NCBI GenBank assembly: GCA_012845835.1
Contig: JABAKD010000017.1
Coordinates: 2,417,001-2,481,000, forward strand
Direction: 5' to 3'
DNA length: 64,000 bases
From: Undaria pinnatifida
Taxonomy: Eukaryota > Sar > Phaeophyceae > Laminariales > Alariaceae
In this document: positions 22,747 to 33,497 of the stretch, in pieces
Position numbering within the stretch: the stretch's first letter is position 1
Layout of the letters: each line of letters begins with the position of its first letter
The notes under the pieces: model-generated
The model's database searches: none
The model's input: the letters and a program-made list of their open reading frames with translations, nothing else
What the model was told of the DNA's origin: nothing
Program-made: the position numbers and the translations under genes

Positions 22747-23821
22747 ATGAGCCACGCAGATTCTGGTTGTTCAGCCGCATCTACCGATGATGCAGGTGCA
22801 TCCTCCTCACAAAATGCGGCAGGACAACAGGCAGAGGTGATCGAAGGCGAGACGGAGGAAGGAGGGGCCTCGAATAAGGTTAAGGCTTTCTGTGTCGTCG
22901 AGCCCGCTAAGAGCTTCGACGTGAGGCCTGGAACGGAGTTTGCCGTGCCGCAGGCTGTGATCGACGCCATCGAGTCGTTCAAGGTACCGGCCGACTTTCA
23001 GCAGGAAGGGGCCCGTGAGGACTCCTTCATGTACAGCCTGGGAAACTACGTGAAGCCAAAGCCAACTTATCTCAACAAGGACGGCAGCAAGAGTACGACA
23101 GCCAAATTCTACTGCCAATTGTCAGTAGCGATGTATACTGTCGTCAAAAATCATTCAGTATACTGGATTGCAGCAGTATATTCTCTCTCCCTTCTCCTCT
23201 CTCCATCCGAAACGCATTTGGTGGGTTTCCGTACTATAATATGGCGTGTTTCTTGGACGTACATGAGAAAAAACAACTGGCGAATATACTGGCCGGGTCA
23301 ACCAGTCAATTACTACTGCCATAACATACTGTGCCAGTGCCCAGCCCTAGATTTTCACGCTTTGCCCTATTATTAACATACATTTACATAGTACACGCCG
23401 CGCACGCATTATAGCTTCATACGAAAACAAAATAAATGTCAAATCACACGGTGCGATTCGGTCCAGTTTGTTTTTTCAAGGAGTTCCACCTCATATTTAT
23501 ACAGTTGCCTTCGACCGCCTTCTTCCTCTATTGCCACGTGTTGCCACAGCTCGGAAAACGCTGCTACGACTGCCTCCGCGAGGGGGACGACACGCTGTTC
23601 GCCGCTGGCAACAACCTGGTGGATTCCTCGATCAAGCCCTGGCACGTGGCGTGTGCGCTGAGGCGTCGCCGGGAGATGGTAGAGACTATCACCCTCGAAG
23701 CCGACGAGCGCGCCGCCACAAACAGTGTGCGGAGAAATCGAGGAACGCGACCCGCAGCTCTACACCCGCGAAGGACCCCCGCGAGGGCCTCGCCAGGGGC
23801 CAGCAACTGGACCTGTCGTAG
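22747..23821 (+). CDS. Zinc-finger-like protein, two exons, possibly hAT-derived
   Basis: Start ATG 22747, preceded by GGTGGGGCAGTC. Exon 1 (22747-23128) has a Ser/Ala/Glu-rich N-terminus, then CVVEPAKSFDVRPGTEF, DSFMYSLGNYVKPK and STTAKFYCQLS. A phase-0 intron would join it to exon 2 (from about 23552, after TGTTGCCACAG), which reads LGKRCYDCLREGDD and IKPWHVACALRRR. The Cys and His spacing (C-x6-C-x2-C ... H-x2-C) suggests a zinc-binding module, loosely like the BED fingers of hAT transposases. No transposase catalytic core is seen. The end of exon 2 is uncertain: one frame stops at 23821, another at 23906. The donor at 23128 (GTAGCG) is weak, so the intron is tentative. Confidence 0.45.
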
Positions 23822-23829
23822 TCTTCTAG

Positions 23830-24052
23830 GCTACGTTGTTTTACTTAAAGCATTGAGCATCGAACACAGAACACATTGCTTAGAACACTCAGCGTTGCGC
23901 AAGTAAGTACGCGAGAAGTGACTCTACAGAGCATGGAGGGGGCTGATCGCGTACGCGACGACCCACGTCTACATATAATAGAAAGGATTAGGAATTGCCG
24001 TAGGTCAGACTACAGTCTCTTGAAGGGACGCTTGGTTTAAGAAGTTTCCTTC
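23830..24052. other. Left flank of the Ngaro-like element, nothing recognised
   Basis: No open frame of note. If the retroelement entered an older Helitron, this would be Helitron 5' sequence. It ends TTTCCTTC before the AACAAA junction. Confidence 0.4.
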
Positions 24053-24281
24053 AACAAATTAATATATTCAAATTCATTTCGAATATGGAGTTTGTGCAAT
24101 TTGAGGAGGCAAGAATGTGGAAGGGGAGAGGGGTTGTATTATAGTGGAAGGCTTTCGGTGAAAGTGCCGTGGGAGCTCGACTCTTCCATGCGAGCAGCGA
24201 AACGAACTGCAGAGCAACACGCAGACGCAAGGGGAGGTGCAGCGAGCATCGGTTTCGTATTTCGGGTTTGATCGTTTTTTC
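24053..24281 (+). repeat. Split direct repeat A1
   Basis: 229 bp, starting AACAAATTAATATATTC and ending GATCGTTTTTTC. The single difference from A2 is T at 24182 against A at 30719. Confidence 0.95.
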
Positions 24282-24290
24282 GCGGGCAAG

Positions 24291-26018
24291 ATGAGCAACG
24301 CAGGCAAGCGACGGGGTCGCTTATTTGCGGCGAATGAGGACGACACAGGCCGCATCCGCGAAGAAGCAAGGGCCAGCAACAGCGAGGGAAGGGGAGGCGA
24401 AGAGGAGAAAGACGGAGAGGGCACCGTCAGCACCGAGGGAGAGGATCCCGGAGCAGGCTCGGGCACGGGCTCCGGCAGCGGCGTAGCTCGAGTCGACGAG
24501 CCGCTAGGAAGCAGCGGCAGCAGGCAGACGCCAGCTGAGCAGCTGCTGGAAGCCGTTTTGCTGCTCACAAAAGTCTTGCAACAACAGCCAGCGCAGCAGC
24601 AACCAGCACAACAGCCGCAACAACAGCAGCAGCAGCAGGCACCTCTCGTTCCGCAACAGCAACAACACCTAGCAGCACCCCCGGGTGGGCCCGCAGTACA
24701 GCAGCAACTCCAGCAGCAGCAACACCTCCAATCAGCACCCCCGGCTGAGCCCGCAGCACAGCAGCAGCCCGCAGCACAGCAGCCTCAGCAGATCGAGCCG
24801 CAGTTACCACAACAGCCACCGCAGCTGGCAGGACAACACCCCCAGCAGGTAGTCGCCGGGCAGCAGCAGCACGTCATGCAACAACCGCCTTACGCACAAG
24901 CTCCACACCTTCTGGGCATGCAGTTCCCAGGATGGTGGCAGGGGGGAGGGCCTCCGTTGCAGCCACCGTGGGGTGGCGTGGGCGGCCAATTTGGGAGCAT
25001 GGAGCACGCCAGCAGTGTAGAAGCCCGTACCATCTCGGCGGACTCCACCAAGCGAAAAATCAGGATGTGGCAGGAAGCAGGAGCAGCGGCGATGTTTGTG
25101 CTCCGAGGTGGTCTGTTTGTGCTGCCATTGTCGTCTAGCGATTTGTCTCATGTGCTCAGGTTCATCGTCGACCCTAACAAGCGACTCATCGACATGATTA
25201 CTCCCCCGATAGCAAACATCGACATAGACGCGTTTTTACCTCCGGTCGAGCCGGGAACCGCGGCAGTGCCCCGAGCCGCAGAGGTGCACTTCCAAACGTT
25301 CGTCGAAGTTCTGGTGAAAGTGACCCAACAGGGAGCAGCGGAGTCCGCAGGGGGCGTGTCGCAGGGCAGGCGAGACTTGCTGATCGAGGAATGGCAGAAA
25401 ATGTCCAAGACTCTCACCGCGTACATGAACACGCATTACAACACACTACTGCCAAGGCAGCAGCAAGTTCGCGAGCGAGTGATTTTCGCGGCCAACAGAG
25501 ACATCAACGACTTTTTCGGACTGGTTTTAGACGCTGCGGTTCCGGTGAAGACTGCCTTTTCCCAACTCCGCCCCGCCGGAAGGGGAGTGCGCCGGGATAA
25601 ATGCCCCAGCCTTCACGATGCTCCGCGAAGTTGCAGTTTGCTGGGTCGGCTGGACACATCGCTGGAAGTGCCCAGGCTGGGCGGCTCGACGGCGGCAGCA
25701 AAACCGGTCAAGAGAAAGGCGAACACAGGAGGGATTCTCCCACCAGCCACGCGGCCGCGTACGGACGGGGGACCGCGGGCGGGTTAGCCTTTTGTTTCGG
25801 GCCTGCAGCAGATGCGGACGCCGGAAGGGACTTGCCATTTCGCGTGGCGGAGGCAACAGTGCAACAGAACCAACTGTCAATACTCGCATGGCCCGTTCGT
25901 TCAGGACGGTACGGGGGCCCCGGGATTGCCCTGCCCGCCACCGCCGCCGCCGCCGCCGAGGTACCAGCAGCAGCAGCACCAGCAGCAGCCACAGCAGCTG
26001 CAGCAGCAACAGCAGCTG

Positions 26019-26050
<32 letters not shown>

Positions 26051-26195
26051 GCAGCAACAGCAGCAGCCTCAGCAACAGCAGCAGCCTCCGGCGGCCGTCG
26101 CGAGGTTCAGCTTTTCGCACGGGCAGAACCAGGGGAGAGGTGGCGGAGCTCAGGGCAGGCAGGGACCCGGGGCGGGGAGAGGTGGTCGTAATTGA
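24291..26195 (+). CDS. Gag-like ORF1 with internal TAG and CCCH finger
   Basis: ATG 24291 lies just inside A1; an upstream GTG is only an open-frame extension. Glu/Gly-rich N-terminus, then a long Gln/Pro tract (about residues 100-230), then a globular part containing MWQEAGAAAMFVLRGGLFVL and INDFFGLVLDAAVPVKTAFS. An in-frame TAG ends it at 25785-25787. The same frame resumes at once and encodes a CCCH finger, TCHFAWRRQQCNRTNCQYSH (C-x8-C-x4-C-x3-H), then Pro and Gln repeats and an RGG-like tail, with TGA at 26193. Because finger and body share a frame, readthrough, a recent nonsense mutation or splicing are all possible. A further open stretch (26196-26546) follows in frame. Role inferred: RNA packaging. 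Confidence 0.75.
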
Positions 26196-26438
26196 CAGGG
26201 CGGGCCTCGCCTGATGGCGGGGCCGGACGGCAAGTGGCGCAATGCGGAGGGTGGAGTTTCGCCGTTCGTGGACACCAGTAAGTCGGTGGGACTGACTGGC
26301 GCGCCCCAACCGGGATCGGTGTCGCAAGCGGTGTTCGTGGGTGAGTCGTGTGACCGTAAATGTGCCGAGTGGGTTCTTGACAGTAGGACAACTTTTACTG
26401 ACCAGCATAACGGTAAGAAATGTAGCAACGCTAGAAAT

Positions 26439-26940
26439 GATGGTTGTCAGTTGCCGGACTCGGTTGGTAACGAGCCGGAACAGAGTGGCGGTAGGGTCAC
26501 ACAGCGTGGCCAGGAGAAAGGTGAATTGCCGAACCCTGGTAGTTAAAAAAAATCAATCACACGGTGCATAATTACTGTGGGCATGGCCAGTCGCCTGTCC
26601 GTGATGGTCCCCAGTTGGGACTGTCTAAAAACAATAACGCAAGACAGATTTACTGTGGGCATGGCCAGTTGCCTGCCTTTGATCGTTCCGAGTCGGAACA
26701 GGATAGCAGTAAATCTAGACAGCGTTACCAAGGTCATGGCCAGTTGCCTGGCCTTGGTCGTGCCCAGTCGGCGCAAGGCTTGCGAGAGTACTCAAAAGCA
26801 CCGCAGGGGCGGCATGGTCACGAACAGTTGCCGGATCATGAGTCCCGGGCGGAAAATAGAGTCCAGAGTCATGGCCAGTTGCCTGACGTGGGTCGTGTCC
26901 AGTCGGCGCAAGGCTGGCGAGAGTCCTCAAAGGCAACCAA
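26439..26940 (+). repeat. Degenerate minisatellite coding GHGQLP repeats
   Basis: CATGGCCAGTTGCCTG-like starts at about 26581, 26657, 26733 and 26869, with weaker ones at 26441 and 26820. The first two intervals are 76 bp. It spans the end of the gag frame and the start of the RT frame, so both ORFs encode versions of the repeat. Confidence 0.7.
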
Positions 26941-29237
26941 CTTAAGCGAGTACGCAAAAGAAAAATATGTACCCGAGTCGGGGCGACAAGTAGCCCCTTT
27001 AGATGGAAAAGAATCGTACTACACTCAAGTTCAGACATGCAATGTAACCAACAATGGCAACAGCAGAAAAGCAAAAATCGCTGAGCTGAACGGAAGATGG
27101 AATCAAACAAAGGTGTCGATGGCCGCCGAAAACCGCGACCTTGCTAGAACGAAACGAGTCATTCGAGAGATGGCAGAAATAGGCACAGAGCTGTTACATG
27201 TACGCGATGGTAGTGTGGGAGACGTGGCTGTTGGAATCGGAGGCACCTTGGTGTCACCTCCTTTCTCTCTCAGCCAAGTGGAACACTATTTTGGGCTTAT
27301 TAAGGGCTTCCCAGCAATAACGGAGCTCGTAGACATTATCAAGAATGGCGTCCCGGTAAAAACATCGGTCACGGACCTCGACCCAACCAGAGCAATGCAG
27401 TATGGAAATCACAGCACCGTGGCAGAACACATGGACCTAGTTTGGGAAAAACTGTATGAAGATATTAGACGAAATCGAGTGCTCGTGTTTGAAAGAGAAT
27501 CCGCTGCCTCTTTAAAAGGGCTGCGGGTGGCACCTCTGGGGGCGGTGGTCACACACAAGGTCAGAATCATTAACGACTACTCGTTTGAGGCCGGAGCGGC
27601 CAGGGGGGAGAAGGGGGGACTGAACAGAGACACACAAACTGAAGAAGGTACCAAAATGTCTCTGTGGTGACGCCCTCCCCGCACTTCCAAAGGCTCTAAC
27701 AGACCTTCGAATAAGGTTCCCCAACCGTCGTATACTGTTGGCAAAGGCAGACGTAACTGACGCTTTCAGGAATGTTAGAATTGCACCGCACCAGGCACAG
27801 AACTTTTGTTACGTGGTAGACGATGTGTTGGTATCGGATTTCAGACTCACCTTTGGATGGGCAGCCTCGCCAGGGTACTGGGGCCTCATGGCCGCAGCGG
27901 CCGAACACGCCCACTGTAACACTACGGTAAATAGCGCCGTTATCCTACCAGAAGGAAAGGCCATGATGTCGCACGTCAAAATCGTGAAGCCGTGGGAGAA
28001 CGGAAGTCCAACCCGGATTCCGACCGGAGTAAGAGTTAACGCCCCGAAAAGGGGCGGGCCAAGCGAACCGTTTTTAACGTCCGTGTACGTTGATGATTTT
28101 ATTATGGCCAGCGTGCAGCTCAACGCTTCAGATCAGACAGCCCTCATAGCGTCGGCTTCTCTCGCATCAGATAACGTAAGATTATTTGGACCAGGCGAAA
28201 AAGGTGAAACTCCAATTCTTGCCCCGAAGAAGAGCACGAATTGGAATTCAACTGTAGATGCTCTCGGTTTTACCATCAACACCCACACCATGCGAATCTC
28301 GGTCACTAAGGAAAGGATAGAAGCGATTAGACTACTCCTAGAACTTGAGTGGCCTAGTAGCAAAACGCATGCAGGCGCGCAGGCCGTTCTCAGCATGGCC
28401 GGGAAATTATGGAACCTCACGTATGTAGTCAGAGCGGGAAGATATTTTGTCTGGCAGCTTTTACGTTTGACCGATCTTGACAAAATAGCTAAGTCGAAAA
28501 AACGGACGCGGAGAGTAGTTAAACTGGGCTGGGAGTTTCACAATGATATTGCCTTCTGGAAGTGGGCAATCGACCACAACTTGGTTAACGCCGGGGAGTC
28601 GCTTGGAGCACCCTTTTACGCACACGTACAACGAACTGCCTTACGACGATACTACTCAGACGCAAGCTTTACTGCAGTCGGGGGGTTTTGCCCAGAGCTC
28701 CAGGTGTATTGGAGATACGATCTGAACCACCGGCTGTCCGAGCTTCTGCGAAAACAGGTGGTGACAAAGGGCGAGGACGCAATAACGATCAACTTGCTCG
28801 AACTGTGTGGCATGGTAATGACAGCGTACGTGACACAAGTCCTTTTGAACGATAGGCCGAAAACGCCAGGAGATCCAGTACTGTTGAGAGGAGACAACGT
28901 GGCAGCAGTGTCGTGGATTAACAGATGTGGAGGATCACGTAACAGACGTGCGGCCCTAGCCATGAGATTACTGGGTAGACTGGAAATCACGAGCGGTTGG
29001 ACCCATGACGCAAAACATATTTCCGGTGTGCAGAATGTGGTGGCTGACGGCATTTCAAGATGGCCAAAAGAACAGATCGCGCGCAACCTGCAGCCCCTCG
29101 TACACGGGGAATGGAGAGAGCAAAGTATAGGTCAGAGCGGGTGCGGATTTTTCGAGACAATTCTACAGCCCAATTTTCCCACAGAGTACATGGATGACGA
29201 TGTATGGGATGCGATGACACGAACAGCAGAATCATGA
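26564..29237 (+). CDS. Reverse transcriptase - RNase H, with a +1 frameshift
   Basis: Part 1 (26564-27670) has five imperfect GHGQLP repeats at its N-terminus, then the RT start with GLRVAPLGAVVTHKVRIIND. Part 2 runs in the next frame from about 27624. It carries ILLAKADVTDAFRNVRIAP, the catalytic SVYVDDF (about 28083-28100) and an RNase H domain whose four acidic residues are present (YSDAS, NLLEL, RGDN, VADGISRW). The shift falls in the run ACCAAAATGTCT near 27651-27662, where one extra base would explain it. The frame change could be programmed or a lesion. The order RT-RH matches DIRS-order elements. Confidence 0.88.
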
Positions 29238-30345
29238 ACACTTGCTCAAACCCCTCCGAGCAGGATCATACGCGGGAGAGGGAGGGAATGAGGACGAGGC
29301 GAAAAGACTGGTGGAGACCCTAGCGTTGGCCTCGGTGGGGGGAAGCACGCAAAAGGTGTACTGGTCTCAATGGAAAACGTGGTGCCGTCTCAGGGCGATA
29401 GAAGGGAAGGGGGCGTGGCTGTCAGAAAGAGACGGAGTCGATGCGGCAGTTACAGAGCTGACGAAATTCATGGCGTTGCGCTGCTTTAGCTTCAAAAACC
29501 AAAGTCAGACGATTCGGGGTTACCTAGCAGCGATCAAGTATTTTCACAGAATGTTTGAGGGTTGGGAATTGCCCACTTCACACTGCATGGTGACAGCAGT
29601 AGGGAAAGGAATCGACAGAGCACACGGTAAGGCGGAGGTACGCCCCAAGGTAAGGAAACCTCTGTCGTGGGAACTGCTAACCAAGGGGAGGGGGTGCGTG
29701 GCCGGTGTAGAGACCGAAGGGTGGGTAGTGTGGTGCGGTCTCGCTTTGTCGTTTCATCTATTGTGCAGAGCCTCGGAAATTTGGGCGTTTGGTAATGGCC
29801 TGGTACACCCGGACTTTTGTCTGACGAGAAGGGACTTGGTTTTTTTTGCGGGAGCGTCGCAACTGGCGTGGGATGACAGGCGCATAGCGGACAGAGTAGA
29901 AGTGACGTTCCGCGCGTCCAAGTCAGACAACAAGAGGTTGGGAGCAACGGTTACCAGGACGAGCGTAACGGTAGGGAAGGATCAAGCGACGAGGGGTGTG
30001 AGTGGTTACGGGGCCCCGGAAATAATTCTGGGCCTGCTAGACCTTCACCCCGAATTGAGCGGGTCAGCACCACTCATGCAGACACGCACGGCAAGCGGGT
30101 GGAAGGTTATCTCGCGTGCGGTAGCGACGAAGGCCTTGAGGCGGATGGTCAGTAGTTTGGGGAGAGACCCGACGCAGTACGCCTTACACTCAGGTAGGAT
30201 TGGTGGGGCTACGCAGTTGGCGGCACAAGGTGCTTCGGACATTCAGATCCAAAGAGCGGGGAGGTGGAAGTCTCTGGCGTTCATGGTTTACGTAAGAGCG
30301 GGAGGGGAGGGGGCAGACTTTGTGTCAGAAGCTCTAACAAGGTAA
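29218..30345 (+). CDS. Tyrosine recombinase of the Ngaro-like element
   Basis: Numbered from the TTG at 29242 (367 codons), it has the full catalytic set: Arg 176 in LLCRASEIW, His 316 and Arg 319 in YALHSGRIGG, Trp 342 in AGRWKSLAF and Tyr 350 in MVYVRAG. This family joins the circular cDNA to target DNA without an integrase-type target duplication. There is no ATG near the start; the frame is open from 29218 and overlaps the RT stop at 29237. Translation therefore probably depends on frameshifting, re-initiation or splicing. The protein looks intact. Confidence 0.92.
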   Translation, partial: HEQQNHEHLLKPLRAGSYAGEGGNEDEAKRLVETLALASVGGSTQKVYWSQWKTWCRLRAIEGKGAWLSERDGVDAAVTELTKFMALRCFSFKNQSQTIRGYLAAIKYFHRMFEGWELPTSHCMVTAVGKGIDRAHGKAEVRPKVRKPLSWELLTKGRGCVAGVETEGWVVWCGLALSFHLLCRASEIWAFGNGLVHPDFCLTRRDLVFFAGASQLAWDDRRIADRVEVTFRASKSDNKRLGATVTRTSVTVGKDQATRGVSGYGAPEIILGLLDLHPELSGSAPLMQTRTASGWKVISRAVATKALRRMVSSLGRDPTQYALHSGRIGGATQLAAQGASDIQIQRAGRWKSLAFMVYVRAGGEGADFVSEALTR

Positions 30346-30400
30346 GGCGGGAAGAGAATTAACAAGATAAGTTTCAGAGATATTCGGGCTTGCCCAATGG

Positions 30401-30589
30401 AGAAAAGTGGGGCCAGGGTTTCGGTTTTTCTCGGCGGTACGGGGCCGAAACGTAAACGTAGCGGGTTAGCCCGAAGGGTGTTTTTCCATGTTTAGTTCTG
30501 GGAGTAGGTTATCCCATTGTACCATGTGGGTGCCTTACAGGCATCATTTTACTGCGTAAATTAATTCCACAATTCTTGAGCCAAAATAT
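30401..30589 (+). repeat. Split direct repeat B1
   Basis: 189 bp, starting AGAAAAGTGGGGCCAGGG and ending GAGCCAAAATAT; directly abuts A2. Confidence 0.95.
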
Positions 30590-30818
30590 AACAAATTAAT
30601 ATATTCAAATTCATTTCGAATATGGAGTTTGTGCAATTTGAGGAGGCAAGAATGTGGAAGGGGAGAGGGGTTGTATTATAGTGGAAGGCTTTCGGTGAAA
30701 GTGCCGTGGGAGCTCGACACTTCCATGCGAGCAGCGAAACGAACTGCAGAGCAACACGCAGACGCAAGGGGAGGTGCAGCGAGCATCGGTTTCGTATTTC
30801 GGGTTTGATCGTTTTTTC
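30590..30818 (+). repeat. Split direct repeat A2
   Basis: Second copy of the 229-bp A repeat. Confidence 0.95.
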
Positions 30819-30903
30819 CCCACCGTCCCACCCTAACGCTCAAGAGAGGGGGGGGGGGGGGGGCAGTAAGGTTGTTAGTATAATATGAGTGTAACATAGT
30901 AGC

Positions 30904-31098
30904 AGAAAAGTGGGGCCAGGGTTTCCGTTTTTCTCGGCGGTACGGGGCCGAAACGTAAACGTAGCGGGTTAGCCCGAAGGGTGTTTTTCCATGTTTAGTT
31001 CTGGGAGTAGGTTATCCCATTGTACCATGTGGGTGCCTTACAGGCATCATTTTATTGCGTAAATTAATTCCACAATTCTTGAGCCAAAATATAACAAA
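30904..31098 (+). repeat. Split direct repeat B2 with terminal AACAAA
   Basis: Second copy of B (30904-31092), then AACAAA and the flanking AGAGGC. It ends 15 bp before the ATG of the Helitron protein. Confidence 0.93.
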
Positions 31099-31924
31099 AG
31101 AGGCATTCACCAATGAGCACCGCTCCATCATCAGCATCGCAACGTCTTGAAGTCCTTCCGTTCGGCGACCTTTCTGTCATCTTGCCGGATCCACCTCGTG
31201 TTAGGTACTTGAACTTGAACAACCCACTCAATACCAAGTGCAAGTTTTGCAATGCCCTGAAATGGAAAGAAGAGAACAAAAACTGTTGCTGCAAAGGCAA
31301 GTATGTCGTGCATCCACTCGTGCCTATTCCGCCAGATATTAAGGAAATTTTTAGCGCGCCTAGTTTCCTCAAACGCCAACGCTCTTATAATGGCACATTT
31401 GCTACGACAGCTCTTGGAGCATCGCCTTCGCCCACTTGGACACAACCTCCTTACCCTAGCATGCTCAAGCTCCACGGCAAACCGTATCACCGTGTAATGG
31501 ATAGTTTGAGTGAGACATACGGAGGCACCGTTGCAAATAACCAAGCCCGAATGTACATTTATGACAATGAGATTCAAACAAACGCCAAACGCCTGCAACT
31601 AGATGCTGACACTCTCACCTACTCGAGCAATCGCATAAAAGAGGTTAATAAATGGGTCAAACACTACCGTACACTACTCCTTGAAATCGACCAAAGCGAA
31701 TATCACAACCTTTGTATATCGTTCGAGGAAACTGCTCGTGTCACGCCCACCACTCGCACTGAAATTGTGGCTCTATTATACAAAGACGACGAACGCACAC
31801 CTGCCCAAAGACACGTCTACACATTTCTCTGCAGCGGTCCAACTGACGAATGTCAAAAGCCACGGTTCGTGCCGATCTGGTCGGTTTTGCATTAATCTCT
31901 TCAATTGTCACTTTTAGTTTATTT

Positions 31925-31998
31925 TGGCGAGCCAGGTTCGAGCCCAGGATGGCATGGTGACAACAGGAATCCCGCACTCTCTTTACCACTGGAAAACG
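31925..31998 (-). repeat. tRNA-like relic inside the Helitron
   Basis: The minus strand has an A-box-like CCAGTGGTAAAGAG and a B-box-like GGGCTCGAACC about 35 bp apart. The T stem does not pair and no acceptor stem forms, so it is not a functional tRNA; perhaps a short retroposon fragment. Confidence 0.3.
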
Positions 31999-32256
31999 AG
32001 TTCAGATTTTTCAATACTGTCGACAACGGCTCCTTTGCGTGCCCGCTTTTCAAAATATTTCAACACTAGCTTAGGAACATGCATGTGACTCTTATGCTAG
32101 GTAAGATGGCATTGTTCGATCTTATTGCGATGAGCAACTTCCAAAGAAACGTCTCACCACACTCAACGCCATCAACCAGGCTCCCCCAGAGGCTACGGTC
32201 GGAAAACGCCAGTCAGCTTTCATGGCGCCCCAGCAAACCGCAAACGAAAGCAATTG

Positions 32257-33259
32257 GATGCAATGACCGTGGTCACACGCATGGGAAAGCCGCATTTGAT
32301 GGTAACGTGCACAGCAAACCCCAAACGGCCCGAGATAGTGGAAAACTTACACAAACGCCAGACAGGAATGGATCGCCCTGGTTTAGTTATCCGTGTCTTC
32401 AAGTGAAGCTCAGGTCCCTTTTGGCAGGCCTCAAAAGCAAACTCTTCGGCTAAATGCATTACATGCTTCATGTCATTGAGTACCACGGACGAGGTTGTGC
32501 TCACGCCCACATCATCATAAAATTTGAAGGACCAAGCCCCGAGCAATTGAAAGAGTTGACAAACGGATATGGACAAATCTTCCAGATGCTAGCAATGCAA
32601 ACGGCGAGCTGCTCAAAAACGTCCTCCAGTACATCGTCCATAAAAAATGTGGTACGTCCAACCCTTCTGCACCCTGCATGAAAACATATCCCAAAACTAA
32701 GAGAAAATGTTGCAAAATGCACAATCCCCAGCCTTTCCGCAATAACCTCGCTCTCAACGGAAAATCGGGACGAGCTGAATACAGACGCCTAGACAACAAC
32801 GACAGCGCCACAACAAAATGCAAGAACGGCCAAAACAACACCGTGGAGGCCACCATAGACAACCGCGACATAGTGCCTTACAACCCGTACTTGATCATGA
32901 AATTCGATCGCCATATTTGCATCGCCATGGTCACAGTTAAAGCTGTCATCGCGTACTTATACAAATACGCATATAAGCCGGCCGATTCTACTCGAGCAAA
33001 AATCACGTACAACGGCAATGAACTAGAAGCATATCGCAGCGCGCGCTACATTTCCAGCTCTGAGGCAATGCGGCAAATTTTTGGGTACAGGTCGCAAGAA
33101 CGCGTGCCAGCTGTTGTTCTCCTGTTTGTGCACCTTGAAGGAGAGCAGCCAGTTGTCCTCGATGAAGCAGACTCCGCGGAAATACGATCGATAGCCACAT
33201 CCTCCGTATCAAACTTGATGGGAGTACTTTGGACGACCTTTTCACGACCAATTCAATGA
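32257..33259 (+). pseudogene. Helitron Rep nuclease region
   Basis: Motif 1 is seen as GKPHLMVTCTANPKRPEI (about 32280-32340). After a shift comes motif 2, RGCAHAHIIIKF, with the His-x-His metal site (about 32490-32525). Frame 32678-33259 carries motif 3, AVIAYLYKYAYK, with the Tyr and Lys residues, and ARYISSSEAMRQIFGY. Order and spacing match Helitron Rep. Confidence 0.85.
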
Positions 33260-33497
33260 CTTAACATACCTGCAATACTCTTGATCAATACATTCACCAG
33301 CCAAAAGAACGCACATCAAAGCGATCTCGCCCATGCGATGACGACTCCAACGACGACGAAACCTCCAACGACAACGGCTCGTCCACGACCATTTGGCGCG
33401 ATCAACGCCTTACTTTTGTCCATCTCCGAAGCAAGCCAATCGTAGCTCGTCTCCTATACATGAGCCCTGACCACGGAGACATATGGTACCTACGACT

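Larger units (their letters stand above)
24053..31098 (+). mobile_element. Ngaro/PAT-like tyrosine-recombinase retrotransposon
   Basis: Order: A1 (24053-24281), gag-like ORF, RT-RNase H, tyrosine recombinase, B1 (30401-30589), A2 (30590-30818), an 85-bp spacer with a G run, and B2 (30904-31092). A1/A2 are 229 bp with one mismatch; B1/B2 are 189 bp with two. These are the split direct repeats known from PAT and Ngaro elements. AACAAA begins A1 and A2 and follows B2 (31093-31098), so the hexamer bounds the element and also sits at the B1/A2 junction, the expected circle junction. No methyltransferase domain was found between RNase H and recombinase, which favours Ngaro over DIRS. Near-identical repeats point to recent insertion, but the ORFs need readthrough and frameshifts. 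Confidence 0.9.

Noticed and set aside
31925-31998. A functional tRNA inside the Helitron
   Set aside because: T and acceptor stems fail to pair.
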